Positions 8,952 to 17,284 of a DNA stretch of 64,000 bases are shown piece by piece. Both the position numbers and the translations under genes were made by a program. The notes under the pieces were generated by a model. It searched no databases. It was not told the DNA's origin and was given only the letters and a program-made list of their open reading frames with translations. The stretch is from Shimia sp051201625 (lineage in GTDB: Bacteria; Pseudomonadota; Alphaproteobacteria; Rhodobacterales; Rhodobacteraceae): contig NZ_CP179203.1 of assembly GCF_051201625.1 (NCBI RefSeq), positions 1,364,001-1,428,000 on the forward strand, written 5' to 3'. Each line of letters starts with the position of its first letter. Position 1 is the stretch's first letter.

Positions 8952-10244
8952 TTAGGTCACGAGGCGCAACTGTTGCCTAGGAGCCGCTGTTCCGACTTTT
9001 AGTGCATCATATGGGTCAATTGGTGAAAGCATCATATCGACCATTTGGCGAACCAATTGGCGGCGTCCGCGCGCTGAGTAGAAGCCTCCAGGTACCTGGC
9101 AAGTTTCAAGCAAATAGCGCCGATATATTTTATAAGCGGCGCCATCGGGGCGACTCGCTGCGGTAAAGAATTTTGAAAGCGGCTGTCGATTCACAAATTC
9201 AGGTTGGTCATACACTGCGTTGCCCAGGACTTTGATCGGAATACCACGCCAAAGTACCTGTTGTGCCGCGGTTGAATTTACAGTTATTGCAGTACGTGTT
9301 TCATTGAGGAGCTGCGCTAGTTTTCCTCCACGCACGTAATGCACTCGATCAGCAATTCCATATTTTCGTGCCACGCGGCTGACTTCCCGCCGCAAAGATA
9401 CGCGGCCATCTTCCAGAGGGTGTGCTTTGAAAACCAAGTGATGGTGGCGGGGTGCGCCACAACTGAAGCTTTTGATCACTAACTCCAAGAAATCTGTCAT
9501 GCTGTTGAAAGAAGAATGCATCTGAAAGCTGCTGTCATGTTCGAGTTGCAACAGCGCAAGGTGGTAGGGAAAACCACCAAAACGGACCTGTTGAGTTGCG
9601 ATGTGGCGATCTATCGCTAAAACGGGCATGAGCATGAGACGTTTTAAATATAATTGAAATTCGCGCGCGACTGGCAAAGCACGGTGCGAGCGAAAGTTTT
9701 TGTATTTTTGGTTCCGAAACATCACGAACCAGTGGTAAATAGCCCCGTAAAAAACATGCTGCCGCATGTCACCCCAATGCGCCGGCGGGAGTGGAGCGTC
9801 TATGTCGGCCTTCTGCAGTGCCAGTTCCATATGTTGAACGGTCATCTGCATGAGGCGCGAATTACCATTAGATCCGTTTCGCTCGTATGTTACCCAATGA
9901 GGACGAAGATATCCCTCCTCGAATACGTGTACCTTTATACCAGCTTCGTGCGCGGCTTTAACAGCTTGTGCGTGAATTGGGCGCGTATCTCCATAAAGCA
10001 CGATGTCGGTTACATCTTTATCATCGAGGATTTTCTGGAACGTCGACAGCCAATTCTCTATCGTGTCGTAGAATGGGATGTAATTTTGCTGATCGCGCCA
10101 GAACACCTTGTCTCCAGCGTTGAAGCCAACGCGCCAAACAGTTGCGCCAGATCGGCGGAGCATAACTGCAAGCTTTGAAAAAAAAGGACCGTGCGGTCCC
10201 TGTAAAAATAAAAAGACCCGATTGTCTCCATTGGATTGCAGCAT
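8952..10244 (-). CDS. kpsS: capsule polysaccharide Kdo transferase/export protein KpsS-like
   Basis: Partner of KpsC that adds the first Kdo to the phosphatidylglycerol anchor. 430 residues. The family start FLFLQGPHGPFFSKLA is visible, then YFLRPHW-like EEGYLRPHW, VFKAHPLEDGR and an ITVNSTAAQQVLWRG GT-B C-terminal nucleotide site. The ATG at 10244 gives the best fit; an upstream in-frame TTG (10265) would add 7 residues. It begins the minus-strand capsule block and diverges from ribE. 97 bp separate it from the export gene. Confidence 0.88.
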   Translation of the reverse strand: MLQSNGDNRVFLFLQGPHGPFFSKLAVMLRRSGATVWRVGFNAGDKVFWRDQQNYIPFYDTIENWLSTFQKILDDKDVTDIVLYGDTRPIHAQAVKAAHEAGIKVHVFEEGYLRPHWVTYERNGSNGNSRLMQMTVQHMELALQKADIDAPLPPAHWGDMRQHVFYGAIYHWFVMFRNQKYKNFRSHRALPVAREFQLYLKRLMLMPVLAIDRHIATQQVRFGGFPYHLALLQLEHDSSFQMHSSFNSMTDFLELVIKSFSCGAPRHHHLVFKAHPLEDGRVSLRREVSRVARKYGIADRVHYVRGGKLAQLLNETRTAITVNSTAAQQVLWRGIPIKVLGNAVYDQPEFVNRQPLSKFFTAASRPDGAAYKIYRRYLLETCQVPGGFYSARGRRQLVRQMVDMMLSPIDPYDALKVGTAAPRQQLRLVT

Positions 10245-10392
10245 ATTGGAAAGCTCTTTAAACAAAATTTTTTTTAACGTTAGCTGAAGTTTGCGTCAGA
10301 ATTAAGGTTCTCTTTTTGCAAATCTACGGTGGGTTGCCAGAGGGGGGTGAGCGGAGTAGGTCTGAGATGAAGTAATGTTAGGAGGTCGCCCT

Positions 10393-11007
10393 TTGTTTAC
10401 AGGCATCATCACCGATATAGGCGAACTGCGAGCAATAGAGCAACGCGGGGATCTTAGGGCCAGAATCGGTACGTCGTATGACGTAGGCGGAATTGAACTT
10501 GGAGCGTCTATCGCGTGCGATGGCGTCTGCTTGACCGTCGTGGAAATTGGGTTGGACTGGTTTGATGTGGAGATCTCTGCAGAAACCGTATCCAAAAGTA
10601 ATATTGATATCAGTGCTTGGAAGGTAGGTAAAAGGATCAACCTTGAAAGGGCATTGAAAGTTGGCGATGAACTGGGTGGCCACATTGTTTCCGGGCATGT
10701 GGATGGGGTGGCTGAAGTGATCGCCATGCAAGACGAGGGAGATTCTACCCGAGTTACCTTACGTGCGCCTCCTGAACTGGCACGCTTCATTGCGCCAAAG
10801 GGCTCAGTCGCTTTGAACGGAACGTCGTTGACGGTCAACGAAGTTAAAGGGTGTGATTTTGGCATCAACTTTATTCCACACACTAAGGCGATGACGACTT
10901 GGAATGATGTCGAGATTGGACAGCAGGTTAACCTAGAGATCGATACGCTTGCGCGTTACGTTGCGCGGATTGCCGAGATCTCGAATTTGCAAGTCCCAAA
11001 CCCATGA
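10393..11007 (+). CDS. ribE: riboflavin synthase alpha chain
   Basis: Dismutates two lumazines to riboflavin and the pyrimidine precursor. 204 residues made of two lumazine-binding barrels, each opening with a related block: FTGIITDIGEL and the second half at HIVSGHVDGVAEV. GTSLTVNEV is characteristic of the family. The start is placed at the TTG at 10393, since FTGI is the universal N-terminus and AGGAGG lies 8 bases upstream at 10379-10384. An upstream ATG at 10375 precedes that ribosome site and is unlikely. It is separated from ribD by the inserted capsule block. Confidence 0.95.
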   Translation: MFTGIITDIGELRAIEQRGDLRARIGTSYDVGGIELGASIACDGVCLTVVEIGLDWFDVEISAETVSKSNIDISAWKVGKRINLERALKVGDELGGHIVSGHVDGVAEVIAMQDEGDSTRVTLRAPPELARFIAPKGSVALNGTSLTVNEVKGCDFGINFIPHTKAMTTWNDVEIGQQVNLEIDTLARYVARIAEISNLQVPNP

Positions 11008-11508
11008 CATCGCGTAAGGGGTAATGTTCGCACGCCGATTAAGTCATGTTGGTAATAGGTAGAAGTAGGGCATTGCTCTGGGCAAAGAAAATCCGACCAT
11101 CGTTATTGCCAAAAACGAAATCAAACTGGACTGGTTTGAAAAAATTCGTTGGCTCAGTGAATAAATCAGTTTTATTGTGGGATGCTTGCGTGAAATTGGA
11201 CTAGTGAACTTCTCTACTCTGCTCGATTAATAGCTGCTGAGTTTTGTGGAAGGTCGATCGTTGGAGCTTGAATGCGATTATCGGTTTTGTGTTAACTGTG
11301 AGCGTAATGCGAATTCCTCATTTTGAGACTTTTGACAACTGAATTCCAGTTTGGTTACGCGCTAAGTGGGATCCTTTGCTGATATTTGATAATAATGAGT
11401 AAAATTCTCTTTATGGCGTTATTCCTTGCACTTTGGAATTTACATTGAAACTGGATGTGGCTGTCTCCACTTTCGAGTGCTAACACCGTCTCGGTTGCGT
11501 TACTGCTT
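11008..11508. other. intergenic stretch with possible coding debris
   Basis: About 500 bases without an intact gene. On the plus strand, a 31-codon open stretch (about 11070-11164, containing KNEIKLDWFEKIRWLSE and ending in TAA) reads like real protein sequence but has no start codon. It may be the remnant of a lost gene. No terminator is evident for ribE. Confidence 0.35.
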
Positions 11509-12561
11509 TTACCACATGTCACCAACGGTGTAGCCTTTTGGAAAGGGATCGGAGGGGTCAAGTGTGTAGTTCGAGTGGCCGCAGATCCATCCTTGTCCGG
11601 CGAGTGAAGGAACGATGCCCGGATATGGGCCAACAAAGGTCTCCTCGATAATGCGCCCGCTAAAGGTTGTGCCGAGCGGTCCTGCATTCACATATGTTTG
11701 CCCTAGTTTTAAAATGCCGCGCGCGTGCAACACTGCCATCTTAGCACAGGTGCCGGTCCCACACGGGCTGCGATCTAAAATGCCGCTGGCCTCATTGGGA
11801 TGGTCAGGATCGAAAGGACCGGTCGAGATAGTGATCGCGCCACGACCATCGGTTTTCGGGTCAGTAGGTCGCGCCCATAGGTTGGTCAGCGTTGGACCCG
11901 TGATGTTTGGATTTTCTGGGTGCACAACTGGAAGTTGTTCCTTGGTGGCGTGAAGTAGGGCCTCAGACACGCGCGTGATCTCGGAGCCGTTGTCTGGATC
12001 GAGAGACAATCCGATGGCGTCAGCGTCGGCTAGCACGAAAAACATACCGCCCCAGGCAATATCAACTTTAATCGGGCCAATGCTAGGTACGTCAATGATT
12101 GCATCGAGATGCATCGCGAAAGCAGGCACATTACGAAATTCAACCGCTGTGACCTTGCCGTTAAGGCAGGTTGCTCGCACTTTTATCAACCCGGCTGGAG
12201 CCTCAAGAGTAAGATTAGTGAGCGGTTCAGACATTGGTAGAATGCCGGTTTCCAGCAAGACCGTCACAACGCATATCGTATTCGAGCCAGACATGGGGGG
12301 GTACTCTGTCTGTTCCATGATGATGAAGCCCATGTCTGCATCCGGGTCGCAAGGCGGTACAAGTGCATTGCAACACAGGCCCGGATTGCCGCGAGGTTCG
12401 CGCAACATCAGTAGCCGGATGTCATCATGCAATGCCTGCATGTTTTGCATTTTTTCGAAAACCGAAGCGCCTGTGATATTTGGTAGACCACCGGTTATCA
12501 CCCGCCCGGGTTCACCCTCTGCATGGGCCTCGACTGTGGTGAGTATGCGGGACGAAAGCAT
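11509..12561 (-). CDS. proline racemase family protein (Ser/Cys type, hydroxyproline epimerase-like)
   Basis: Member of the proline racemase fold that interconverts or dehydrates proline and hydroxyprolines. 350 residues. The first catalytic position reads MSGSNTIC, so the usual Cys of MCGHG is Ser. The second retains Cys in SPCGTGTCAK. The family is known to occur with Cys/Cys, Ser/Cys and Cys/Thr pairs. Ser/Cys members characterised so far act on hydroxyprolines rather than as proline racemases, so 4-hydroxyproline or 3-hydroxyproline epimerisation is likely. The ATG has AGGAGA upstream. It is isolated, divergent from ribBX, with no hydroxyproline catabolic genes beside it. Confidence 0.85.
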   Translation of the reverse strand: MLSSRILTTVEAHAEGEPGRVITGGLPNITGASVFEKMQNMQALHDDIRLLMLREPRGNPGLCCNALVPPCDPDADMGFIIMEQTEYPPMSGSNTICVVTVLLETGILPMSEPLTNLTLEAPAGLIKVRATCLNGKVTAVEFRNVPAFAMHLDAIIDVPSIGPIKVDIAWGGMFFVLADADAIGLSLDPDNGSEITRVSEALLHATKEQLPVVHPENPNITGPTLTNLWARPTDPKTDGRGAITISTGPFDPDHPNEASGILDRSPCGTGTCAKMAVLHARGILKLGQTYVNAGPLGTTFSGRIIEETFVGPYPGIVPSLAGQGWICGHSNYTLDPSDPFPKGYTVGDMW

Positions 12562-12847
12562 GGCCTTTCTCCTGAATTTTAGATGATGCTAGCTGCTGAC
12601 GACGGTAGGGGCTAGCCTTCTCAATTGAAAATTAATCGTTTTCAACCAATTCTGAAAAATACTTGCAAAAAGGAGAAAAGTTTGGCTCCAGTGATTGAAA
12701 TATGAAACCTAATATCAGTAGCAGTGATTGATTGAGATAAAGGCCTACTTATTTTGGTAGTAGTTCCGCTGTCTTTGGTTGCAGGCGGCTCTGGCATTTG
12801 GAGAGGGCATGGTTTATCTGGATCATACCAATGACAGGAGAGTAAAA

Positions 12848-13969
12848 ATGTCCTTTGAGAAACCGGGTCCTGTCGAGCAATCCCTGCGTAATGCGATCAG
12901 CCCCATCGAGGAAATCATTGAGGATGCGCGTCAAGGGCGCATGTATATTCTTGTGGACCACGAGGATCGTGAAAACGAGGGTGACTTGATAATTGCTGCC
13001 GAGTTTGCGAGTGCGGAAGCAGTAAATTTCATGGCTAGGCATGGCCGAGGCCTGATTTGTTTGCCGATGACAGCAGAGCGGGTCGATCGGTTGGGACTGC
13101 CAATGATGGCGGTCAATAATTCCTCACGTCATGAGACTGCGTTCACCGTGTCCATCGAAGCGCGTGAAGGTGTAAGCACAGGAATTTCTGCTGGCGATCG
13201 CGCATTGACGATCGCAACTGCGATAAACGAGCAAAATTCTATGGCGCATCTGGCGACACCGGGGCATGTTTTTCCGCTCCGAGCCAAACGAGGTGGCGTT
13301 CTTGTGCGCGCTGGGCACACCGAGGCATCTGTAGATATTTCGCGGTTGGCTGGTTTGAACCCGAGCGCTGTCATTTGTGAGATCATGAACGATGACGGCA
13401 CGATGTCACGTCTGTCTGAACTTGTGGGCTTTGCTAAAGCGCATGCGTTGAAGATAGGAACTATCAGTGACCTTATTGCTTATCGGTCGCGCAACGATAA
13501 CGAAGTAGTGGAAACCTCACGTCAAACTGTAAAGTCAGAATTTGGTGGGCACTGGGAGATGTGTATATTCACGGATCAAATTCATGGTGTCGAACATGTG
13601 GCAATGGTTAAGGGTGACATAACAACCCCAGAGCCGGTTTTGGTTCGAACGCACGCGCTGCATGAGGCTAGTGATGTTTTGGGACTGGGGCCAAAGTCAG
13701 CAGAGGAATTGCCAAGCGCGATGAAAAAGATTGCAGCGGAAGGGCGCGGAGTTGTCTGTTTATTCCGTGAACCAAGACACAGCCTGTATGCTGATGGAGA
13801 CGAAGGACCGCGGATCGTAAAGCGCACTGGCCTTGGAGCACAAATTTTGTCAAACCTTGGGTGTCGTGAGCTAACCCTGCTAACAGACTCACCGGAGACC
13901 CGTTACATGGGATTAGATGCATATGGACTGAGCATTGTGGGCACACGCCCCATCTTGTCGGAGGGTTAA
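12848..13969 (+). CDS. ribB: 3,4-dihydroxy-2-butanone 4-phosphate synthase with degenerate GTP cyclohydrolase II domain (RibBX type)
   Basis: Makes the four-carbon precursor of lumazine from ribulose 5-phosphate. 373 residues. The RibB domain (about 15-215) is intact, with HEDRENEGDL and the RAGHTEASVD motif. The C-terminal part is GCHII-like but lacks the zinc motif (RCDCG is replaced by GLGPKSAEEL), although EGRGVVCLFRE is retained. It therefore probably cannot cyclise GTP, and a separate RibA must exist. This resembles RibBX described in Vibrio and alphaproteobacteria. The ATG at 12848 is preceded by CAGGAGAG. It is followed after 3 bp by ribH. Confidence 0.92.
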   Translation: MSFEKPGPVEQSLRNAISPIEEIIEDARQGRMYILVDHEDRENEGDLIIAAEFASAEAVNFMARHGRGLICLPMTAERVDRLGLPMMAVNNSSRHETAFTVSIEAREGVSTGISAGDRALTIATAINEQNSMAHLATPGHVFPLRAKRGGVLVRAGHTEASVDISRLAGLNPSAVICEIMNDDGTMSRLSELVGFAKAHALKIGTISDLIAYRSRNDNEVVETSRQTVKSEFGGHWEMCIFTDQIHGVEHVAMVKGDITTPEPVLVRTHALHEASDVLGLGPKSAEELPSAMKKIAAEGRGVVCLFREPRHSLYADGDEGPRIVKRTGLGAQILSNLGCRELTLLTDSPETRYMGLDAYGLSIVGTRPILSEG

Positions 13970-13972
13970 GAA

Positions 13973-14524
13973 ATGGCTAACGCGGAACAGCATTTTATCT
14001 TGCCCCGTGCGACGTTCGATAGCTCGGTCAAGATTTTGATCGTAAGAGCACCCTATTACAAAGACATCAGTGATGATCTGTTGGCGGGAGCCACCACTGA
14101 GATTGAATCCGTCGGTGGTTCATGGGAACTTGAGGATGTACCGGGAGCTCTTGAAATACCGACAGCGATCGGCATCGCCGAACGGCTTAGTAATTTCGAT
14201 GGCTACGTGGCGCTAGGCTGTGTCATTCGGGGTGAAACCACTCATTATGAAACAGTTTGTAATGACAGCAGTCGAGCAATTCAGTTACTGGGCCTGCAGG
14301 GCCTTTGTATCGGTAATGGCATTTTGACGGTTGAAAACCGGAAACAAGCCGAAAGCCGTGCCAATGTGGATGACCAGAACAAAGGAAGTGGTGCAGCGGC
14401 AGCGGCCTTGCATCTAATTGCGCTGAGCCGTAAGTGGAACCGACAGGCGAAAAACGTGGGTTTCCTGCACGATGCTGAAGAGGCTCCAGTCGTTGCCGCT
14501 GTTAAGGATACCCCGAACGCATGA
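13973..14524 (+). CDS. ribH: 6,7-dimethyl-8-ribityllumazine synthase
   Basis: Condenses the RibB product with the RibD-derived ribitylaminouracil. 183 residues. Family motifs are VPGALEIPTAI and ALGCVIRGETTHYETVCND (the active-site His lies in the GETTH stretch), then NGILTVENRKQAE. A longer C-terminal tail than in E. coli is normal for Rhodobacteraceae. It starts 3 bp after ribBX, and its stop overlaps the nusB start (ATGA), so translation is coupled. Confidence 0.95.
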   Translation: MANAEQHFILPRATFDSSVKILIVRAPYYKDISDDLLAGATTEIESVGGSWELEDVPGALEIPTAIGIAERLSNFDGYVALGCVIRGETTHYETVCNDSSRAIQLLGLQGLCIGNGILTVENRKQAESRANVDDQNKGSGAAAAALHLIALSRKWNRQAKNVGFLHDAEEAPVVAAVKDTPNA

Positions 14525-14991
14525 CTTTGTCTGGCAACCAGAAACGCAAAATGAAATCAGCAGCCCGGCTCTACGCGGTCCAAGCACTATTCCAGATGGA
14601 GATCACGGGGCAAATGGTTGAGCAAGTTCGCGCTGAGTTTCTTGATTTTCGATTTGGTGCAGAAGTGGATGAATCCACCAATATGATCGAGGGCGATATT
14701 GAGTTGTTTAATAAAACGATCGACGACGCGGTAAATTACCAAGCACCACTAGATCAGATGACCGACCGAGCTCTGGTTGCAAAATGGCCAATTGGTAGGA
14801 TCGATCCGACTTTACGCGCTCTGTTTCGGTCCGCAGGAGCGGAACTTACTCAGTCTGTGACACCGCCAAAAGTGATAATCAGTGAATATATAGCTATCGC
14901 TGAAGCTTTCTTTCCAAGTGGAAAAGAAAGCAGTTTTGTTAATGCGGTGTTGGATCACATGGCACGCGAAGTAAAGCCAGACGCCTTTTAA
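14521..14991 (+). CDS. nusB: transcription antitermination factor NusB
   Basis: RNA-binding antitermination factor acting with NusE at boxA of rRNA operons. 156 residues, all-helical. The opening block is ARLYAVQALFQMEITG; the C-terminal block IISEYIAIAEAFFPSGKESSFVNAVLDHMARE is diagnostic. The start overlaps the ribH stop by 4 bases. An intrinsic terminator follows at 15022, ending the riboflavin-nusB transcript. Confidence 0.95.
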   Translation: MTLSGNQKRKMKSAARLYAVQALFQMEITGQMVEQVRAEFLDFRFGAEVDESTNMIEGDIELFNKTIDDAVNYQAPLDQMTDRALVAKWPIGRIDPTLRALFRSAGAELTQSVTPPKVIISEYIAIAEAFFPSGKESSFVNAVLDHMAREVKPDAF

Positions 14992-15021
14992 CGTCCATTG
15001 GGCTTTAGCCGACCACAGGAG

Positions 15022-15058
15022 TGTGGCTTGTCATATTTGAAAAGCCACATATTTTTTC
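15022..15058 (+). terminator. intrinsic terminator of the ribBX-ribH-nusB operon
   Basis: TGTGGCTT (15022-15029) pairs perfectly with AAGCCACA (15042-15049), followed by TATTTTTTC. It lies 30 bp after the nusB stop. Confidence 0.75.
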
Positions 15059-15081
15059 TTTTATAACGTGGAGGTTACTAC

Positions 15082-15390
15082 GTGCCGAGAATTGCGCGTC
15101 TTTACATCATTCAAGTCATTATCGGTTTTGGGCTGTCCACTGTCTTTGTGGGGCTACTGTTGTACCTTAATGTTGGCAAGCTTTGGTATCTCGTGTCTCA
15201 TACGTCCGGTGGTCTGTTTGCATTAAGCCTGTTGTGGTTTCTAAATGGTGTCGTTTTCGCCGGAGTGCAATTTGGAATTTCTGTCATGCGACTGGCGGAT
15301 GATAATAATTCTGGCGGTGGCGCCGAGCATGGAGTCCCTGTGCATGACACCGAACCGGTGTCAGTGGCAGTAACAGCGCGTGTGAATTGA
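15082..15390 (+). CDS. small two-helix membrane protein, conserved hypothetical
   Basis: 102 residues with two hydrophobic segments (about 8-28 and 42-65), including QVIIGFGLSTVFVGLLLYL and a second segment up to VQFGISVMRL, then a polar, Gly/Asn-rich C-terminal tail. The GTG start has GGAGG 7 bases upstream. Function is unknown; similar small membrane proteins beside nusB occur in related bacteria. It follows a terminator, so it probably has its own promoter. Confidence 0.7.
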   Translation: MPRIARLYIIQVIIGFGLSTVFVGLLLYLNVGKLWYLVSHTSGGLFALSLLWFLNGVVFAGVQFGISVMRLADDNNSGGGAEHGVPVHDTEPVSVAVTARVN

Positions 15391-15449
15391 TTTTGACTTG
15401 TGGTTAATTTTTTGCCTTCGACTTTTCAATCTTGGTAGCTGGCAACTTG

Positions 15450-15486
15450 GTGGCGCTCTTGGCCTGTATTATTGCCAAGGCGCCAC
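15450..15486 (+). repeat. long imperfect inverted repeat downstream of the small membrane protein gene
   Basis: GTGGCGCTCTTGGC pairs with GCCAAGGCGCCAC with a single bulged base and a 10-base loop, giving a very stable hairpin. A T run comes only 18 bases later (15505-15510), so it is terminator-like but atypical. It could act as a bidirectional 3'-end or RNA-stability structure. Confidence 0.5.
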
Positions 15487-15582
15487 TCTGGATGGCTAAA
15501 AGTATTTTTTAAAAGCGCCGATCGATAATTGCTGTCTTAAAATATTTTCTAATATTCGAGTGCCGTTTTTGTTCTTTTTGAC

Positions 15583-15609
15583 AAAAAAAAGACGCGCCAA
15601 AGCGCGCCT
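15583..15609 (-). terminator. intrinsic terminator of cspA
   Basis: On the minus strand AGGCGCGC-TTTG-GCGCGTCT forms an 8-bp stem with one G-U pair, followed by a run of 8 T. It lies 25 bp past the cold-shock gene stop. Confidence 0.85.
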
Positions 15610-15633
15610 TCGAATTTTAGGTAGCGACTTGGT

Positions 15634-15840
15634 TTACGCTAACGCAAGATTCGTTGCGCTTTCGCGGCCGTCGCGGCCAGCTTCCACGTCGAATGTAACT
15701 TTTTGATCATCAGCGAGACCTGTCAGACCCGACCGCTCTACGGCTGAAATATGAACGAAAACGTCTTTGCCACCTGATTCAGGAGCGATAAATCCAAAGC
15801 CTTTTGTTGCATTGAACCACTTTACGGTACCATTAGCCAT
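15634..15840 (-). CDS. cspA: cold-shock protein CspA family
   Basis: 68-residue single OB-fold RNA chaperone. The RNA-binding motifs NGTVKWFNATKGFGFI (RNP1) and DVFVHISAV (RNP2) are intact. The start is the ATG of MANGTVKWF with GAGGAAG upstream; the frame continues 12 codons further but family members start here. The flanking non-coding region to 16130 is AT-rich and could hold a long 5' leader, as is usual for cold-shock mRNAs. A strong intrinsic terminator follows. Confidence 0.95.
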   Translation of the reverse strand: MANGTVKWFNATKGFGFIAPESGGKDVFVHISAVERSGLTGLADDQKVTFDVEAGRDGRESATNLALA

Positions 15841-16135
15841 TTTATACTTCCTCTTTAAGTTTACTGCCTGCGACATGCGGCAGCTGTGCAGCGTCAGTGC
15901 AAGATCGAGTGCAAGTCGCCGAAAAAGGAGAAATGTATCGATAGATAGTAACGTAGCGCGATTTCTTTAAAGCGCATGTGATGCTGTCGTCAAGGAAAAG
16001 ATGACTGTTGGTTAAACGCATTTTTAAAATTGAACTGACGTAAATAGGTTTGTCCGAGTGGTTTTCCTTTTCAAATACAATTTTACGCGCGAAGTAATTG
16101 GTTAATAAAGTGCTGATTTATTTGCAAAATTCATA

Positions 16136-16440
16136 GTGGAATGGGCTTTTGAGTGCCAATATTTAGTTCGTACGCAGCGACTGAAACCAGTGCTGCTAAA
16201 AAGTGGCGGGCCCGCAAACGCAGCCGTGTGGTTATCTCATTCCCGAGGACCTGTTTGTACAGGTGGGCGCCAGGTAACCAAGCCAGGGCTAGGACAGAGC
16301 CAGCTCCCTCGAAATTGCTTAAGGCCACCGGAATGCAACCGTGTCACGAGAAGGGCAGAACCCGCCTCACTAAAAATAGTATTTTGAATCGGCCGCTACA
16401 AGGGGGCAATCCATCATCGCTCAGTGGCTCCGCGACGCAA
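16136..16440. ncRNA. candidate structured non-coding RNA (GC-rich island), identity and strand unknown
   Basis: About 300 bases averaging about 55-58% GC by hand count between flanks at about 30%, in an 800-bp gap between cspA and mmcB. Short reading frames in it resemble no protein I know. Pairable segments are GGCGGG (16205-16210) with CCCGCC (16361-16366), GGTTATC (16230-16236) with GGTAACC (16273-16279), and the perfect hairpin ACCTGT-TTGT-ACAGGT (16249-16264). It lacks signatures I know for RNase P, tmRNA or SRP RNA. A 6S-like RNA or a small unknown RNA is possible. Confidence 0.3.
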
Positions 16441-16640
16441 CGATATTTTTGGGAATAGATATATTGGTTAGTATTCTTGCTGCAGACCTAAATTTATGCA
16501 GCAGTTTGTTGTCTTTTTGACTTAGCTCACCTTTTTCCTGCGTCGGAATTAGGCAAACATCACCACGCGTTTCAAGTTCGGACAGTTTGCAATGTATCAA
16601 GGGCTTGTATTTTGTTCGCTAATTGTTCACTTTCCAGAAA

Positions 16641-17117
16641 ATGATCTATGATTTGCAACCCGGACAGCTCTTGGCGCGCGGCGTAAGCCGTCACCTACGC
16701 AGTTATGGATTTGTTTCGATCGAAGAATTTGTTCCCAATCGTGGCTTGCGTGTGGACTTGATGGCGCTTGGACCCAAAGGAGAACTTTGGGTGGTCGAAT
16801 GTAAGTCGAGCCGAATCGATTTTACGACGGATAAGAAGTGGCAGGGCTATCTAGATTGGTGTGATCGATACTTCTGGGCCGTGGACATCGCATTTCCAAC
16901 CGAGTTGTTGCCGGACGATACAGGGTTAATAATGGCAGATGGCTATGGTGCTGAAATCATAAGGATGGGTCCCGAGGATAAGTTGCCCACAGCGCGTCGC
17001 AAAAAAATGTTGCAAAAATTTGCTATGGATGCTGCCCGGCGTTTGCATCGTTTTCGAGATCCGGGTGTGGCGAAGGCTATTGAAGCACAAAATGAGAATT
17101 CCAGCCTCGATGGTTAG
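16641..17117 (+). CDS. mmcB: MmcB-family DNA repair protein
   Basis: 158 residues of the MmcB family, a PD-(D/E)XK-type nuclease-fold protein first linked to the SOS/mitomycin response in Caulobacter. Nuclease-like residues are RVDLMALGPKGELWVVECKSSR (D...E-x-K pattern), followed by DFTTDKKWQGYLDWCDRYFWAV. The start at ATG 16641 is chosen because MxxDLQPGQLLARGV opens the family; an in-frame TTG lies 18 bp upstream. No Shine-Dalgarno site is clear. A LexA box was not identified. Confidence 0.85.
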   Translation: MIYDLQPGQLLARGVSRHLRSYGFVSIEEFVPNRGLRVDLMALGPKGELWVVECKSSRIDFTTDKKWQGYLDWCDRYFWAVDIAFPTELLPDDTGLIMADGYGAEIIRMGPEDKLPTARRKKMLQKFAMDAARRLHRFRDPGVAKAIEAQNENSSLDG

Positions 17118-17284
17118 CTTTACTGTCTTGGTAAAGGCTGATGCTATCACGTCATCAAACTTTAATAACTATTATTCACGTAAAAGTTCGGAATTTGGGC
17201 TACTGCGCTAAAAGGGATGATCAAAATGAGTATTTTCAATCGCATCAGCAATTTTTTATTAAAGTTCCCTGCTGTGAGCGCAAC

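Noticed and set aside
12562..12847. FMN riboswitch ahead of ribBX (also looked before ribD and ribE)
   Set aside because: None of the conserved RFN-element segments are visible in any rib leader.
16356..16366. CAGAACCCGCC resembling the 3' end of RNase P RNA
   Set aside because: The obligatory AGAGGAAAGTCCGGGC-type 5' element and other conserved blocks are absent.
16131..16458. Short frames (65-101 codons) in the GC-rich island
   Set aside because: Three mutually overlapping frames, Arg/Pro/Ser-rich as expected from translated structured GC-rich DNA; RNA is the better reading.
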